This document shows, one piece after another, positions 1 through 6,455 of a stretch of DNA of 11,782 nucleotides. Location: positions 1 to 11,782 of the forward strand of contig JAGVUK010000167.1 in the NCBI GenBank assembly GCA_019136335.1. The letters run 5' to 3'. Below the pieces are notes generated by a model. The model saw only the letters and a program-made list of their open reading frames with translations, was not told where the DNA came from and ran no database searches. Numbering within the stretch: position 1 is the stretch's first letter; each line of letters begins with the position of its first letter. Both the position numbers and the translations under genes were made by a program. The DNA comes from Methanomicrobiales archaeon (GTDB lineage Archaea; Halobacteriota; Methanomicrobia; Methanomicrobiales; Methanoculleaceae).

Positions 1-69
1 CGATCTTTTCATCCGGTATGCCTGTGGCCCCAGGGGCATCATGTAGTTTTTTGCCACGACCGGGAGGGC

Positions 70-483
70 TCAGCAAAACCCGGGATTCCGGTCCCCGGCC
101 GGTTCCCCTGTCCGCCGTGCCCACGTCTCGCCTTCGGCGGTCAGCCGGTAGATGATCCAGTTTCCCTGGGCCTCGCCGATGATCAGTTCTGCTCTCTTCA
201 GGATAGAGAGGTGGTAGGATAACTTCGAGTCCGCTATCCCGATCACCGCCTTGATGACACAGACGCAGAGCGGCTGGACGGCGAGCATCGCGAGGATTTT
301 TTGTCGGATCGGGTCGGCAAGTGCGCGGTGGAGGGCGCTCTCTCTTTCCAGAACCTCGTTCCCCGGCAACCGCCCGGTCAGCCCTGTGATACCCCCGCAC
401 CGGCAGAGCGACTCCTCGACCTCCGGCGGGAGGGAGAGCGTCTCTGTCCGGTACTCGTTCTTCTCTACCACCCGATCCATCAC
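70..483 (-). CDS. arsR: ArsR/SmtB-family metalloregulatory repressor
   Basis: This is a 137-aa winged-helix repressor, predicted to bind DNA until trivalent arsenic or another soft metal binds its cysteines. The ArsR core is visible at about residues 50-118: ALADPIRQKIL, then the helix-3 metal motif LCVCVI (Cys73, Cys75; classic ArsR has ELCVCDL), a recognition helix near KLSYHLSILKRAELI, and a wing at GNWIIYRLT. It carries extra cysteines in an N-terminal CRC (27, 29) and at the very C-terminus (137). The start is uncertain. GTG 483 and ATG 480 lie back to back, but the best ribosome site (GAGGTGAT, 486-479) is 7 nt from an in-frame GTG at 471, which would give 133 aa. It is divergent from the permease operon. 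An operator-like palindrome at 492-507 lies just upstream of its start, suggesting autorepression. The family call is firm; the exact ligand is inferred from the neighbouring arsenic genes. Confidence 0.93.
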   Translation of the reverse strand: MMDRVVEKNEYRTETLSLPPEVEESLCRCGGITGLTGRLPGNEVLERESALHRALADPIRQKILAMLAVQPLCVCVIKAVIGIADSKLSYHLSILKRAELIIGEAQGNWIIYRLTAEGETWARRTGEPAGDRNPGFC

Positions 484-486
484 CTC
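479..486 (-). promoter_or_regulatory. Ribosome binding site bearing on the arsR start choice
   Basis: Read on the minus strand, this is GAGGTGAT, a near-complete match to the archaeal Shine-Dalgarno consensus. It overlaps the two upstream candidate starts (GTG 483, ATG 480) and is correctly spaced (7 nt) for the GTG at 471. This favours the shorter protein, unless the mRNA is effectively leaderless. Confidence 0.5.
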
Positions 487-491
487 GCTGG

Positions 492-507
492 TTCAAACTA
501 GTATGAA
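492..507. promoter_or_regulatory. Predicted ArsR operator O1 (arsR promoter)
   Basis: The 16-bp imperfect palindrome TTCAAACTAGTATGAA is symmetric at 14 of 16 positions. It matches the TTCAA-N6-TTGAA form seen at the other promoters in the window. It lies 9 bp before the first candidate arsR start and about where transcription would begin from the TATA element at 517-526, so a bound repressor would block initiation. Confidence 0.65.
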
Positions 508-516
508 ATGAGATGG

Positions 517-526
517 CATATACCTT
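517..526 (-). promoter_or_regulatory. Probable archaeal TATA box for arsR
   Basis: On the minus strand this reads AAGGTATATG, an AT-rich core in GC-rich surroundings. A start about 25 nt downstream falls at about 496, inside operator O1, leaving a leader of only about 13-25 nt. Confidence 0.5.
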
Positions 527-698
527 ATCTGCGCTGTCCTGTCCTCCGCCGCCCGTTCCCACTGTGGCTCTGACACCCCCGGGGAAAGGGGTTGTCCGGT
601 GCGGAGCCCGCCTGCTCGTACGGGGTGAAGAGACGACTGCCCATCATGGTCCCCGGGATCGGGATAGCGGAGTCGGGCGGGGGCGCAGGGCATCGTAA

Positions 699-706
699 CG
701 TTTATC
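699..706 (+). promoter_or_regulatory. Probable TATA element for the main ars operon
   Basis: CGTTTATC is the only AT-rich element at a suitable distance upstream of the palindrome at 728-743. A start about 25 nt downstream would fall at the left edge of that operator. The match to the archaeal TATA consensus is modest. The rest of the 484-773 gap is GC-rich and shows no convincing gene or RNA. Confidence 0.4.
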
Positions 707-727
707 CTCACTCCTGCACCATACTGT

Positions 728-743
728 TTCAAATTTATTTGAA
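728..743. promoter_or_regulatory. Predicted ArsR operator O2 (main operon)
   Basis: TTCAAATTTATTTGAA is a perfect 7-bp inverted repeat around a 2-bp centre and the best palindrome in the window. It lies 30 bp before the permease start and is of the TGAA/TTCA type bound by ArsR/SmtB repressors. It sits at the expected transcription start, implying direct steric repression. Confidence 0.75.
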
Positions 744-773
744 TTAGTGATCAACCTCCAGTGAGGTACACTC

Positions 774-1853
774 GTGATTGACATACTCATCAGCGCTCTC
801 GCATCAGGGCTTGCCTCCGTGCTCGACTACCTCTCGGCGCACGTTCTCACCTGCCTGATCCCGGCGTTCTTCATCGCCGGCGCCATCGCAGCCTTCGTCA
901 AGAAAGAGGCGGTGCTGAAGTACTTCAGCCCGGACACCCCAAAACCGGTCTCCTACGGGATAGCATCGGTCTCGGGGACGATCCTCGCGGTCTGCAGCTG
1001 CACCATCCTCCCGATCTTTGCCGGTATCCTCAAGAAAGGGAGCGGCATCGGCCCGGCGACTACGTTCCTCTACGCCGGTCCGGCGATCAACATCCTCGCG
1101 ATCATCTACACTGCCCGGGTGCTCGGGTTCGACCTCGGTGTGGCTCGGGCGGTCTCTGCCGTCACCCTCGCCATCGTGATCGGGCTTCTCATGGCGCTGC
1201 TCTTCCGGTCGACCGACGTCGAGACCCTGAAGCGGAAGGCGATGGCGCCGAGCGTCGCCGGGGCGTGTGAGGCGGAGAAGCCGCGCTGGGTCACGCCCGC
1301 GTTCTTCGCCCTCCTCGTCGGGGTGCTGGTCTTTGGCGCCTCGCCGCTTGACTGGGTGATCCGGCTCTCGATCGTCTACATCCTGACCCTTGCGATCGCC
1401 GTCCTGCTCATCTACTACTTCGACAGGGACGAGGTGACCGACTGGGGGCTTGAGACCTGGGATCTCACGAAGAAGATCTTTCCGATCCTGATCGCAGGAA
1501 CGTTCCTTGTCGGGATCATCGCGTTCTTCCTCCCGCCTGAGACCTTCCAGCCCTACTTCGGCAACAACTCGCTCGGTGCGAACTTCCTCGCAGCCGTCGT
1601 GGGGATGATCCTCTACATGCCGACGTTGCTTGAGGTCCCGATCATCGGCACGACGTTCGGCTACTCGTCCGGGATCATGGCCGCCGGCCCGGCGCTCGCC
1701 CTCCTGCTGGCCGGGCCGACGCTCAGCCTGCCCTCTATCCTTGTCATCTACCGGATCATCGGAGCGAAGAAGACGGCGGCCTACGTGACGCTGGTTGTGC
1801 TCTCGGCGACCATTGCCGGGTTCGTCTACGGCAACGGGATGCTGCTCGTGTAG
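774..1853 (+). CDS. ArsP-type permease (PF03773/COG0701 family)
   Basis: This is a 359-aa polytopic membrane protein of the ArsP/DUF318 permease family. Members export trivalent organoarsenicals or, in other lineages, soft metals. The family hallmark, a Cys-Ser-Cys followed by Thr and a nearby Pro, is at residues 74-80 (AVCSCTILP) in a membrane helix. A second half-repeat follows near residues 235-350. I count roughly 8-10 hydrophobic segments, with a charged cytoplasmic loop at about 146-170 that includes Cys165. The start is GTG, with GTGAGGT at 761-767 six nt upstream. It is the first gene of the long operon and follows the perfect operator at 728-743. The substrate cannot be told from sequence. 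ArsP proteins prefer methylated or aromatic As(III), but inorganic arsenic or another metal remains possible. Confidence 0.88.
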   Translation: MIDILISALASGLASVLDYLSAHVLTCLIPAFFIAGAIAAFVKKEAVLKYFSPDTPKPVSYGIASVSGTILAVCSCTILPIFAGILKKGSGIGPATTFLYAGPAINILAIIYTARVLGFDLGVARAVSAVTLAIVIGLLMALLFRSTDVETLKRKAMAPSVAGACEAEKPRWVTPAFFALLVGVLVFGASPLDWVIRLSIVYILTLAIAVLLIYYFDRDEVTDWGLETWDLTKKIFPILIAGTFLVGIIAFFLPPETFQPYFGNNSLGANFLAAVVGMILYMPTLLEVPIIGTTFGYSSGIMAAGPALALLLAGPTLSLPSILVIYRIIGAKKTAAYVTLVVLSATIAGFVYGNGMLLV

Positions 1854-1863
1854 GGGGAAGCGT

Positions 1864-2139
1864 ATGGAGAGCGATAAAAAGAGAGAGAAACCCTGCTGCG
1901 CCGCCGAAGCGCTGCGGCGTGTTCGCCGGATCGAAGTCGGAGGGGTCGTCGTCGGGCTCGTGATGCTCGACGATATCCTGGCCGATACAATCGCCCTTAA
2001 CCTCTCAGGCGAGATCGCTATCGGCGATGAACTCATCAGACAGGTAAAGATCTACAACTACATCCCGAGGGAGGCGGAACTGCTCTACCGGGCGGCGATC
2101 CTTCGTGAGTACCAGAACGAGGTGAAGAAGCAATGGTAA
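1864..2139 (+). CDS. Small CysCys-motif protein of unknown function
   Basis: I do not recognise this 91-aa protein as a named family. Its lysine-rich N-terminus leads into a vicinal cysteine pair, EKPCCAAE (Cys11, Cys12). A compact domain follows with a hydrophobic stretch (GGVVVGLVMLDDIL, about 27-40) and a conserved-looking C-terminal part containing IYNYIP (63-68) and EAELLYRAAI. Vicinal dithiols bind As(III) tightly, so a chaperone or buffer role is plausible but inferred. The ATG at 1864 follows the permease stop by 10 nt, with a purine-rich GGGGGA a few nt upstream. In-frame codons upstream of the ATG lie inside the permease gene, so a longer form is unlikely. The same KPCCAA motif recurs in the 26-aa peptide before ACR3. 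The stop overlaps the next gene by 7 nt. Confidence 0.82.
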   Translation: MESDKKREKPCCAAEALRRVRRIEVGGVVVGLVMLDDILADTIALNLSGEIAIGDELIRQVKIYNYIPREAELLYRAAILREYQNEVKKQW

Positions 2140-2369
2140 AGATAGAAGTGCTCGGAACCGGTTGCGCGAAATGCAAGCGGCTCGCAAAGAACGTGGAGAC
2201 AGCAATCAAAGACCTCGGCATCGAGGCAGAACTCGTCAAGGTCGACGACATCACCGAGATCATGGACCGCGGTGTGATGCTGACGCCCGCCCTCGCCGTC
2301 GACGGGGAACTGAAGGTCTCTGGCCGAGTGGCAGACGTCAAGGAGATCAAGGAGATCCTGCAGGGGTGA
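2133..2369 (+). CDS. Mini-thioredoxin (small redox-active disulfide protein)
   Basis: This is a 78-aa single-domain thioredoxin-fold protein of the thioredoxin_3 / redox-active disulfide protein 2 type found in methanogens. The fold starts MVKIEVLGTGCAKC, with the active-site CxxC at Cys11-Cys14, and the usual cis-proline is Pro52 in MLTPAL. It is a complete, typical-length member. Its likely job is to reduce the ArsC disulfide, or to shuttle electrons or metalloid among the Cys-rich neighbours. The start is fixed by GAGGTGA at 2119-2125, 7 nt upstream, and the gene overlaps the preceding one by 7 nt, indicating coupled translation. A paralogue with the same layout lies at 2757. Confidence 0.92.
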   Translation: MVKIEVLGTGCAKCKRLAKNVETAIKDLGIEAELVKVDDITEIMDRGVMLTPALAVDGELKVSGRVADVKEIKEILQG

Positions 2370-2374
2370 TAAGC

Positions 2375-2770
2375 ATGGCCCGCGAACGGCGCGTCATCGT
2401 CGCCTGCTGCGGGGGATCGTATACCGGACAACTCGCCTGCCGGAGCGCGGTGCGGCTCGCCCGTGAAGGCTACGGCGACCTCGTTGCCGTCGCTGCCGTC
2501 GCCGCCGGGTGCAGGCCCGGGATCGAACAGGTGCTGGCTGCAGACGACGTCGTGGTCATCGACGGCTGCGAGACCGGCTGCGCCCGGGCGATTCTCGATC
2601 GGTTGGGTCTTGAGCCCGACCAGTACATCGTCGTTGCCGGGCTCCCCCTCCGGTCGACCGGCTACCTCGGGATCGACCCGCAGGACGTCGATGCGGTCGT
2701 CTCTGCCGGATGGGTGCGAGATGCCGGGACCTGCATTCCCCGGAAGAGGAAAGACCATGGTGCTGATTGA
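2375..2770 (+). CDS. DGC-domain putative zinc-binding protein (copy 1)
   Basis: This 131-aa protein matches the DGC-domain family (PF08859, annotated as putative zinc-binding), named for its conserved Asp-Gly-Cys. Here DGCETGC gives Cys65 and Cys69. Near the N-terminus a Cys pair (VACCGG, Cys11-Cys12) precedes YTGQLACRSA (Cys22), and single cysteines follow at 46 and 120. The alternating strands and helices suggest a Rossmann-like metal-binding fold. The biochemical role of the family is not established; thiol-based carriage of As(III) or zinc is inference. ATG 2375 is chosen because GGGGTGAT lies just upstream. The gene follows the first mini-thioredoxin by 5 nt and overlaps the second by 14 nt. 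It is most like the N-terminal domain of the fusion protein at 3003. Confidence 0.85.
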   Translation: MARERRVIVACCGGSYTGQLACRSAVRLAREGYGDLVAVAAVAAGCRPGIEQVLAADDVVVIDGCETGCARAILDRLGLEPDQYIVVAGLPLRSTGYLGIDPQDVDAVVSAGWVRDAGTCIPRKRKDHGAD

Positions 2771-2999
2771 AGTATTCGGGACCGGCTGCGTCAAGTGCCG
2801 GCGGATGAACAAGAACGTCGAGATCGTTGTCAGGGAACTCAAGATCAATGCGGATGTCCGCAAGATCGAGAGCCTCGATGAGATGATCGACCGGGGTGTG
2901 ATGCTGGCGCCGGCGCTCTACGTCGACGGAGAGCCTAAAGTCGTCGGCCACGTCCCCTGCGTTGAAGATATCAAACAGATCCTGCTTGGAGAAAAGTAA
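2757..2999 (+). CDS. Mini-thioredoxin, second copy
   Basis: This 80-aa paralogue of the protein at 2133 has the same fold and the same CxxC position (GTGCVKC, Cys11-Cys14). DRGVML and PALxVDGE are shared, and the cis-proline is Pro52. It differs by an extra cysteine, Cys68 in GHVPCVED, where the first copy has Ala. That could give an additional disulfide or metal-binding option. ATG 2757 is supported by GAGGA 7 nt upstream and lies inside the 3' end of the preceding DGC gene. The order thioredoxin, DGC, thioredoxin, DGC suggests duplication of a two-gene unit. The role is probably similar: electron supply to ArsC or to the Cys-rich carriers. Confidence 0.92.
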   Translation: MVLIEVFGTGCVKCRRMNKNVEIVVRELKINADVRKIESLDEMIDRGVMLAPALYVDGEPKVVGHVPCVEDIKQILLGEK

Positions 3000-3002
3000 A
3001 CC

Positions 3003-3863
3003 ATGACGGAACAGAACATACCCCGGTGCGCCTGTGAATCTGGTATAGAGATGGAGGGCGGCACGAAACGGATCATCTTCGCCTGCGCCGGCGCATCGAA
3101 GGCCGGACAGATCTCGAACGAGGCTGCCGTTCAGTTGACGAAGGAAGGATACGGGAATATAGCCTGCACGGCATCCCTCGCCGTCTCTACACCCTCGATA
3201 AAGAAGAAGGTCGAGGCAGCGGACGAGGTGATCGTCATCGACGGCTGCCCGGTCGGCTGCGCCCGCCAGATCGCGGAGCGGGCCGGGGTTGCGCCCGACC
3301 AGGAGATCGTGGTCACGGACCTCGGGATCGAGAAAGGCAGGGGCCTCGACCTATCCGAAGAAGACGTGGAGACGGTCGTCTCCGCCACCTGGGAGGGGAA
3401 AGGGAGAGCAGAGGAAGAGAACGAGCACAGGCGGTCCGGTGGATGCGGGTGTGGGTGCGGTTGCGGGGGGTCGACGGACACCCTCGTCGTTGAATGGCGG
3501 CATATCGGCAGAGACATCGAGAACACCTGCGAGCGGTGCGACGAGACCGGAAAGGCCGTGAGGGACGTTGTCGACCAGATTCGTGCGGTCCTTGAGGATG
3601 TGGGTATCACGGTCAGGTTTGTCGAGAACGTCCTCCCGAGCGATGCGATCGCAGAGTCAAACAGCATCCTCTTCAACGGCGTGCGGCTCGAGAGCCTCGT
3701 CGAGGGCATGGAGGTCACCAGCACTCCCTGCACCTCCTCCGCCTGCATCACCGGGCAGGACGGCGCAGAATGCCGGGCAATCGAGTATAACGGCGAGCGT
3801 TACGATTCGATCCCGCCAGAGCTGATCGCCCGGGCGGCGCTCAGGGCGCTCGGGCTGGAGTGA
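3003..3863 (+). CDS. DGC domain - Cys/Gly linker - DUF2703 fusion protein
   Basis: This 286-aa protein has three parts. Residues about 20-130 form a DGC domain (VIDGCPVGCAR, Cys82 and Cys86) close to the protein at 2375. Residues about 141-157 form a short hydrophilic linker ending in alternating Cys-Gly (Cys148, 150, 152, 154). Residues 159-286 form a DUF2703 domain (PF10865) that closely follows the stand-alone protein at 10665: VEWRHIGRDIENTCERC, LFNGV, PPELIARAAL. An N-terminal tail adds Cys9 and Cys11. The fusion implies that the DGC and DUF2703 proteins work together. The four-Cys linker could itself bind a soft metal. The DUF2703 part has lost several cysteines present in the stand-alone copy (TPCTSSACITG versus TPCCSCSCITC). 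The start at ATG 3003 has GGAGA about 10 nt upstream; an internal ATG at 3051 is possible but lacks a ribosome site. Confidence 0.88.
   Translation: MTEQNIPRCACESGIEMEGGTKRIIFACAGASKAGQISNEAAVQLTKEGYGNIACTASLAVSTPSIKKKVEAADEVIVIDGCPVGCARQIAERAGVAPDQEIVVTDLGIEKGRGLDLSEEDVETVVSATWEGKGRAEEENEHRRSGGCGCGCGCGGSTDTLVVEWRHIGRDIENTCERCDETGKAVRDVVDQIRAVLEDVGITVRFVENVLPSDAIAESNSILFNGVRLESLVEGMEVTSTPCTSSACITGQDGAECRAIEYNGERYDSIPPELIARAALRALGLE
3438..3470 (+). repeat. Alternating Cys-Gly codon repeat (linker of the fusion protein)
   Basis: A short run of alternating Gly and TGC/TGT codons encodes residues 146-156, GGCGCGCGCGG. It forms a G-rich direct repeat inside the coding sequence. The codons vary (TGC, TGT, GGG, GGT), which argues for selection on the protein rather than recent slippage. 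Confidence 0.7.
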
Positions 3864-3867
3864 TAGC

Positions 3868-4275
3868 GTGAGGGAGAAAGTCCTCTTTGTCTGCACCCAT
3901 AATTCCGCCCGGTCGCAGATGGCGGAAGGGTATATGAACGCACGCTATGGCGACCGCTATGAGACCTTCTCCGCCGGCACCAAACCGGGGACCCTGAACC
4001 CCTACGCCGTCCGGGCGATGGCCGAGATCGGGATCGACATCTCCGGCCACAGGATCAAAGACCTTGGTGAGTTCGACGAGCAGGAGATGGATTACCTTGT
4101 TGCCGTCTGCGAGGGAGGGCTCTGCCCCCTCTTCCCCTGGGCGAAGGAGGAGATCCATCAGGAGTTCCCGGACCCCTCGAACCTCACCGGCACCGACGAG
4201 GAGATCATGGCCGGCGTCCGGCGTATCCGGGACGAGATTACGAGTTGGATCGACGCGACGTTCGGGGGGAACTGA
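3868..4275 (+). CDS. arsC: Arsenate reductase, thioredoxin-coupled (low-MW phosphatase fold)
   Basis: This 135-aa ArsC of the low-molecular-weight tyrosine phosphatase fold reduces As(V) to As(III) in the cytoplasm. The CX5R loop is at the N-terminus: VCTHNSARS, Cys9 and Arg15. The relay cysteines are Cys81 and Cys86 in AVCEGGLCP, and the general-acid Asp lies in PDPSN (about 102). This three-cysteine set marks the thioredoxin-dependent class rather than the glutaredoxin class. The length is typical and the protein looks intact. The start is GTG, with GGAG (3857-3860) 7 nt upstream. It sits between the DGC-DUF2703 fusion and another DGC gene, abutting the latter with no spacer. The two mini-thioredoxins upstream in the same operon are the obvious electron donors. 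Confidence 0.95.
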   Translation: MREKVLFVCTHNSARSQMAEGYMNARYGDRYETFSAGTKPGTLNPYAVRAMAEIGIDISGHRIKDLGEFDEQEMDYLVAVCEGGLCPLFPWAKEEIHQEFPDPSNLTGTDEEIMAGVRRIRDEITSWIDATFGGN

Positions 4276-4623
4276 TTGGCGGTCACCGTCATCGCCTGTT
4301 TGGGGATATCGAACACCGGGAAACTGACCGTCCAGGCCGGGGTGATGCTCCTCCACTGCTCCTGCGGGGCGGTCGAGGCCTGCATCGCGGCCATCCGGCC
4401 GACGGCGTCCCTGGAGGTTGCGGTCCGACACGCGGACCGTATTCTGGTGCTGGACGGGTGCGCCGACTGCTGCGGGAAGAAGAAGGTGCGGGCGCTCGGG
4501 GTCGAGCCGCACCAGCATATTGTCGCGACTGACTGTGGCATCGAGAAGAACGGGATGGCCAAACCCCGGTTCGATGAGATCGAGCGCCTTTCAGCCGCCG
4601 TGCTGGAGGCGATCAGGGAGTGA
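4276..4623 (+). CDS. DGC-domain putative zinc-binding protein (copy 3)
   Basis: This 115-aa protein belongs to a second DGC subtype, shared with the gene at 11062: ISNTGKLT near the N-terminus, LDGCADCC (Cys62, 65, 66), ALGVEPHQHIVATDCGI, and the C-terminal FDEIERL. It is cysteine-rich. Besides the DGC motif it has Cys8, Cys28, Cys30 and Cys36 (HCSCGAVEAC) and Cys87. The start is a TTG placed immediately after the arsC stop, with GGGGGGA a few nt upstream; the ATG at 4299 would delete the conserved N-terminus. A metalloid- or zinc-carrying function is inferred from the cysteines and from its place directly behind arsC. Confidence 0.85.
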   Translation: MAVTVIACLGISNTGKLTVQAGVMLLHCSCGAVEACIAAIRPTASLEVAVRHADRILVLDGCADCCGKKKVRALGVEPHQHIVATDCGIEKNGMAKPRFDEIERLSAAVLEAIRE

Positions 4624-4683
4624 CGCCGGTCGGGGGAAGACCCCGGAGAAGGTCGAGCACGTCGTCCGAAAAAGGAGCCCACT

Positions 4684-5649
4684 GTGACCGGTGATACCCG
4701 TACTGATCGCTCAGGCGTGCCGAACCTGATCGAGGTTGAAGACCTGACGAAGGTTTTCGGCACCATCACCGCCGTGGACCACGTCTCGTTTGAGGTCCGC
4801 GAAGGAGAGATCTTCGGTTTCCTCGGCCCGAACGGGGCGGGGAAGACCACTACCACGCGGATACTCACCGGCGTCATCCCGAGGAGCGGCGGGAGCGCCA
4901 GGATATTCGGGTATGATATCCTGAAGGAACCGGTCCGGGTAAAACAACGGTTCGGCGTCGTGCCCGAAACCTCGAACGCCTACGTCGACCTGACCGCATG
5001 GCAGAACCTCATGCTGATGGGGGACCTCTACGGGCTCGATCGTGCCCGGGCAGAACGGCGCTCGCACGACCTTCTCGAAACCCTCGGCCTCTCCGTGAGG
5101 AGAGGCCAGAAGGTGCAGGGCTACTCGAAGGGCATGAAACAGAGGCTCATCCTCGCCATGGCGCTCCTCCACGAGCCCGAACTCCTCTTCCTCGACGAAC
5201 CGACGAGCGGCCTGGATGTGCAGAGCACGCAGATGATCCTCTCCATGCTGCGGGCGCTGAATGCGGACGGGACAACCATCTTCCTCACCACCCACAACAT
5301 GGAGGAGGCGAACCGGCTCTGCGATCGAGTCGGTATCATCAGGAGCGGCCGGATCGTCGCGATCGACGCGCCCGAGAGACTGAAGACCACGATCGACCGT
5401 GTCCACCGGATCGAGGTGAGCTTCGACCGGGAGATCGGGGGAGATCTCCTTTCAGGGCTTGCGGGCATCACCGGGGCTGCCCGAACGGGGGATAAGTGGC
5501 AGATTACGGCAGAGAATCAGGACACGGCCATCCGCTCCCTTGTATCATTCAGCCGGCAGGAGGGGATAGCGATCCTCACCTTGAACACGCTTGCCCCGTC
5601 GCTCGACGAGGTCTTCCTGCGACTGACGGGCGAAGAGGAGAGAAGATGA
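4684..5649 (+). CDS. ABC-2 type transporter ATP-binding protein
   Basis: This 321-aa nucleotide-binding subunit has an extended C-terminus typical of DrrA/NatA-like ATPases. Motifs in order are Walker A GPNGAGKTT (48-56), the signature YSKGMKQR (147-154, a common variant of LSGGQ), Walker B LLFLDEP (167-173), D-loop SGLD, and the switch His204 (TTHNMEE). The usual Q-loop glutamine position reads PE (about 94-95). GTG 4684 is preceded by GGAG at 6 nt. It follows the DGC gene by 60 bp that hold no visible promoter or operator, so it is probably in the same transcript. The stop overlaps the permease start by 4 nt (ATGA). The substrate is unknown. Its setting suggests arsenical or toxicant export, but it could be a passenger. 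Confidence 0.92.
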   Translation: MTGDTRTDRSGVPNLIEVEDLTKVFGTITAVDHVSFEVREGEIFGFLGPNGAGKTTTTRILTGVIPRSGGSARIFGYDILKEPVRVKQRFGVVPETSNAYVDLTAWQNLMLMGDLYGLDRARAERRSHDLLETLGLSVRRGQKVQGYSKGMKQRLILAMALLHEPELLFLDEPTSGLDVQSTQMILSMLRALNADGTTIFLTTHNMEEANRLCDRVGIIRSGRIVAIDAPERLKTTIDRVHRIEVSFDREIGGDLLSGLAGITGAARTGDKWQITAENQDTAIRSLVSFSRQEGIAILTLNTLAPSLDEVFLRLTGEEERR

Positions 5650-6401
5650 ACCCGGCAGGAACGTCCGAACAGGTGCGGCGGGCATGGGCGATAGCAAAGA
5701 AGGATATCCGGATCTATTACTCCAAAGGCCCCGTGCTCATCTTCGGTATCTTCATGCCGGTCTTCCTCTTCCTGGCCTTCTTCATGGGAGGCCGGCAGCT
5801 CCCGCTCGCGTTCCTCCTCTCCGGGCTTATGGGGATGACCCTCTTCTTCACCTCGACCGCCGTATCTCCTGCAATCTTTCCCTGGGAAGGGCAGGCAAAG
5901 ACCCTCGAGCGCCTCGCAGCCTGCCCCATCACCATCGAGGCGATCGTCCTTGGGGACATGATCGCCTCCATCCTCTTCGGCATCGGGGTCACGGCGGTCA
6001 CGCTCCTCATCGGGCTTGGGCTCGGGCTTGTGCTCCTGCACGGCATCGTGCTCGGTTCTGCCGTCTTCCTTGCGGCGGTCTGCTTCTCGGCTATCGGGAT
6101 GCTCCTTGCCGTCCCCCCGACGAACGTGCCTTCGAACATCATGATGCTCTCCTCGCTCCTGAAGTTCCCGCTCATCTTCATCTCCGGGATCTTCATTCCC
6201 CTGGAGCAGATGCCCGCATGGGGGCTGTACCTTGCCGTCTGCTCGCCGCTCACCTACTTCACGGACCTGGTGCGATACTCGTTCACGGGCGCACACTACT
6301 TCCCGGTGGCGGTCGACATCGTGATGCTTGCCCTCTTCACCCTGGTCTTTACCGCCGCCGCGATGCACCTGCACCGGCGGACCATGCCACGGAGGCTGTG
6401 A
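5646..6401 (+). CDS. ABC-2 type transporter permease
   Basis: This 251-aa membrane subunit pairs with the ATPase just upstream. After a short cytoplasmic, amphipathic N-terminus (AWAIAKKDIRIYYSKGP) there are about six hydrophobic segments. The features FISGIFIPLEQMP and SPLTYFTDLVRYS in the C-terminal half are characteristic of ABC-2 permeases (DrrB/NodJ-like). The ATG overlaps the ATPase stop by 4 nt, which fixes the start and implies coupled translation. An in-frame upstream ATG would lie deep in the ATPase gene and is not favoured. No cysteine-rich metal motif is apparent, so the sequence gives no direct hint that it carries arsenic. Confidence 0.9.
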   Translation: MNPAGTSEQVRRAWAIAKKDIRIYYSKGPVLIFGIFMPVFLFLAFFMGGRQLPLAFLLSGLMGMTLFFTSTAVSPAIFPWEGQAKTLERLAACPITIEAIVLGDMIASILFGIGVTAVTLLIGLGLGLVLLHGIVLGSAVFLAAVCFSAIGMLLAVPPTNVPSNIMMLSSLLKFPLIFISGIFIPLEQMPAWGLYLAVCSPLTYFTDLVRYSFTGAHYFPVAVDIVMLALFTLVFTAAAMHLHRRTMPRRL

Positions 6402-6455
6402 TGTCGCGCCGGGAAGCCGGGTTCTGGGGTTGGCTGCGGCTCCCTCCATCCTCCT

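Noticed and set aside
19..52. Hairpin TGCC/GGCA followed by six T residues, a possible terminator for a plus-strand gene left of the window
   Set aside because: The stem is only about 4-5 bp with a 10-nt loop, the T-run starts 8 nt after the stem, and no upstream gene is visible to terminate.
493..732. 79-aa minus-strand frame within the divergent control region
   Set aside because: It overlaps both predicted operators and the promoters, lacks a ribosome site and resembles no family.
804..2036. Long minus-strand open frame opposite the first permease
   Set aside because: It is the mirror of a GC-rich gene. The product is almost all Arg/Asp/Glu/Pro low complexity, and the plus strand encodes a clear ArsP permease.
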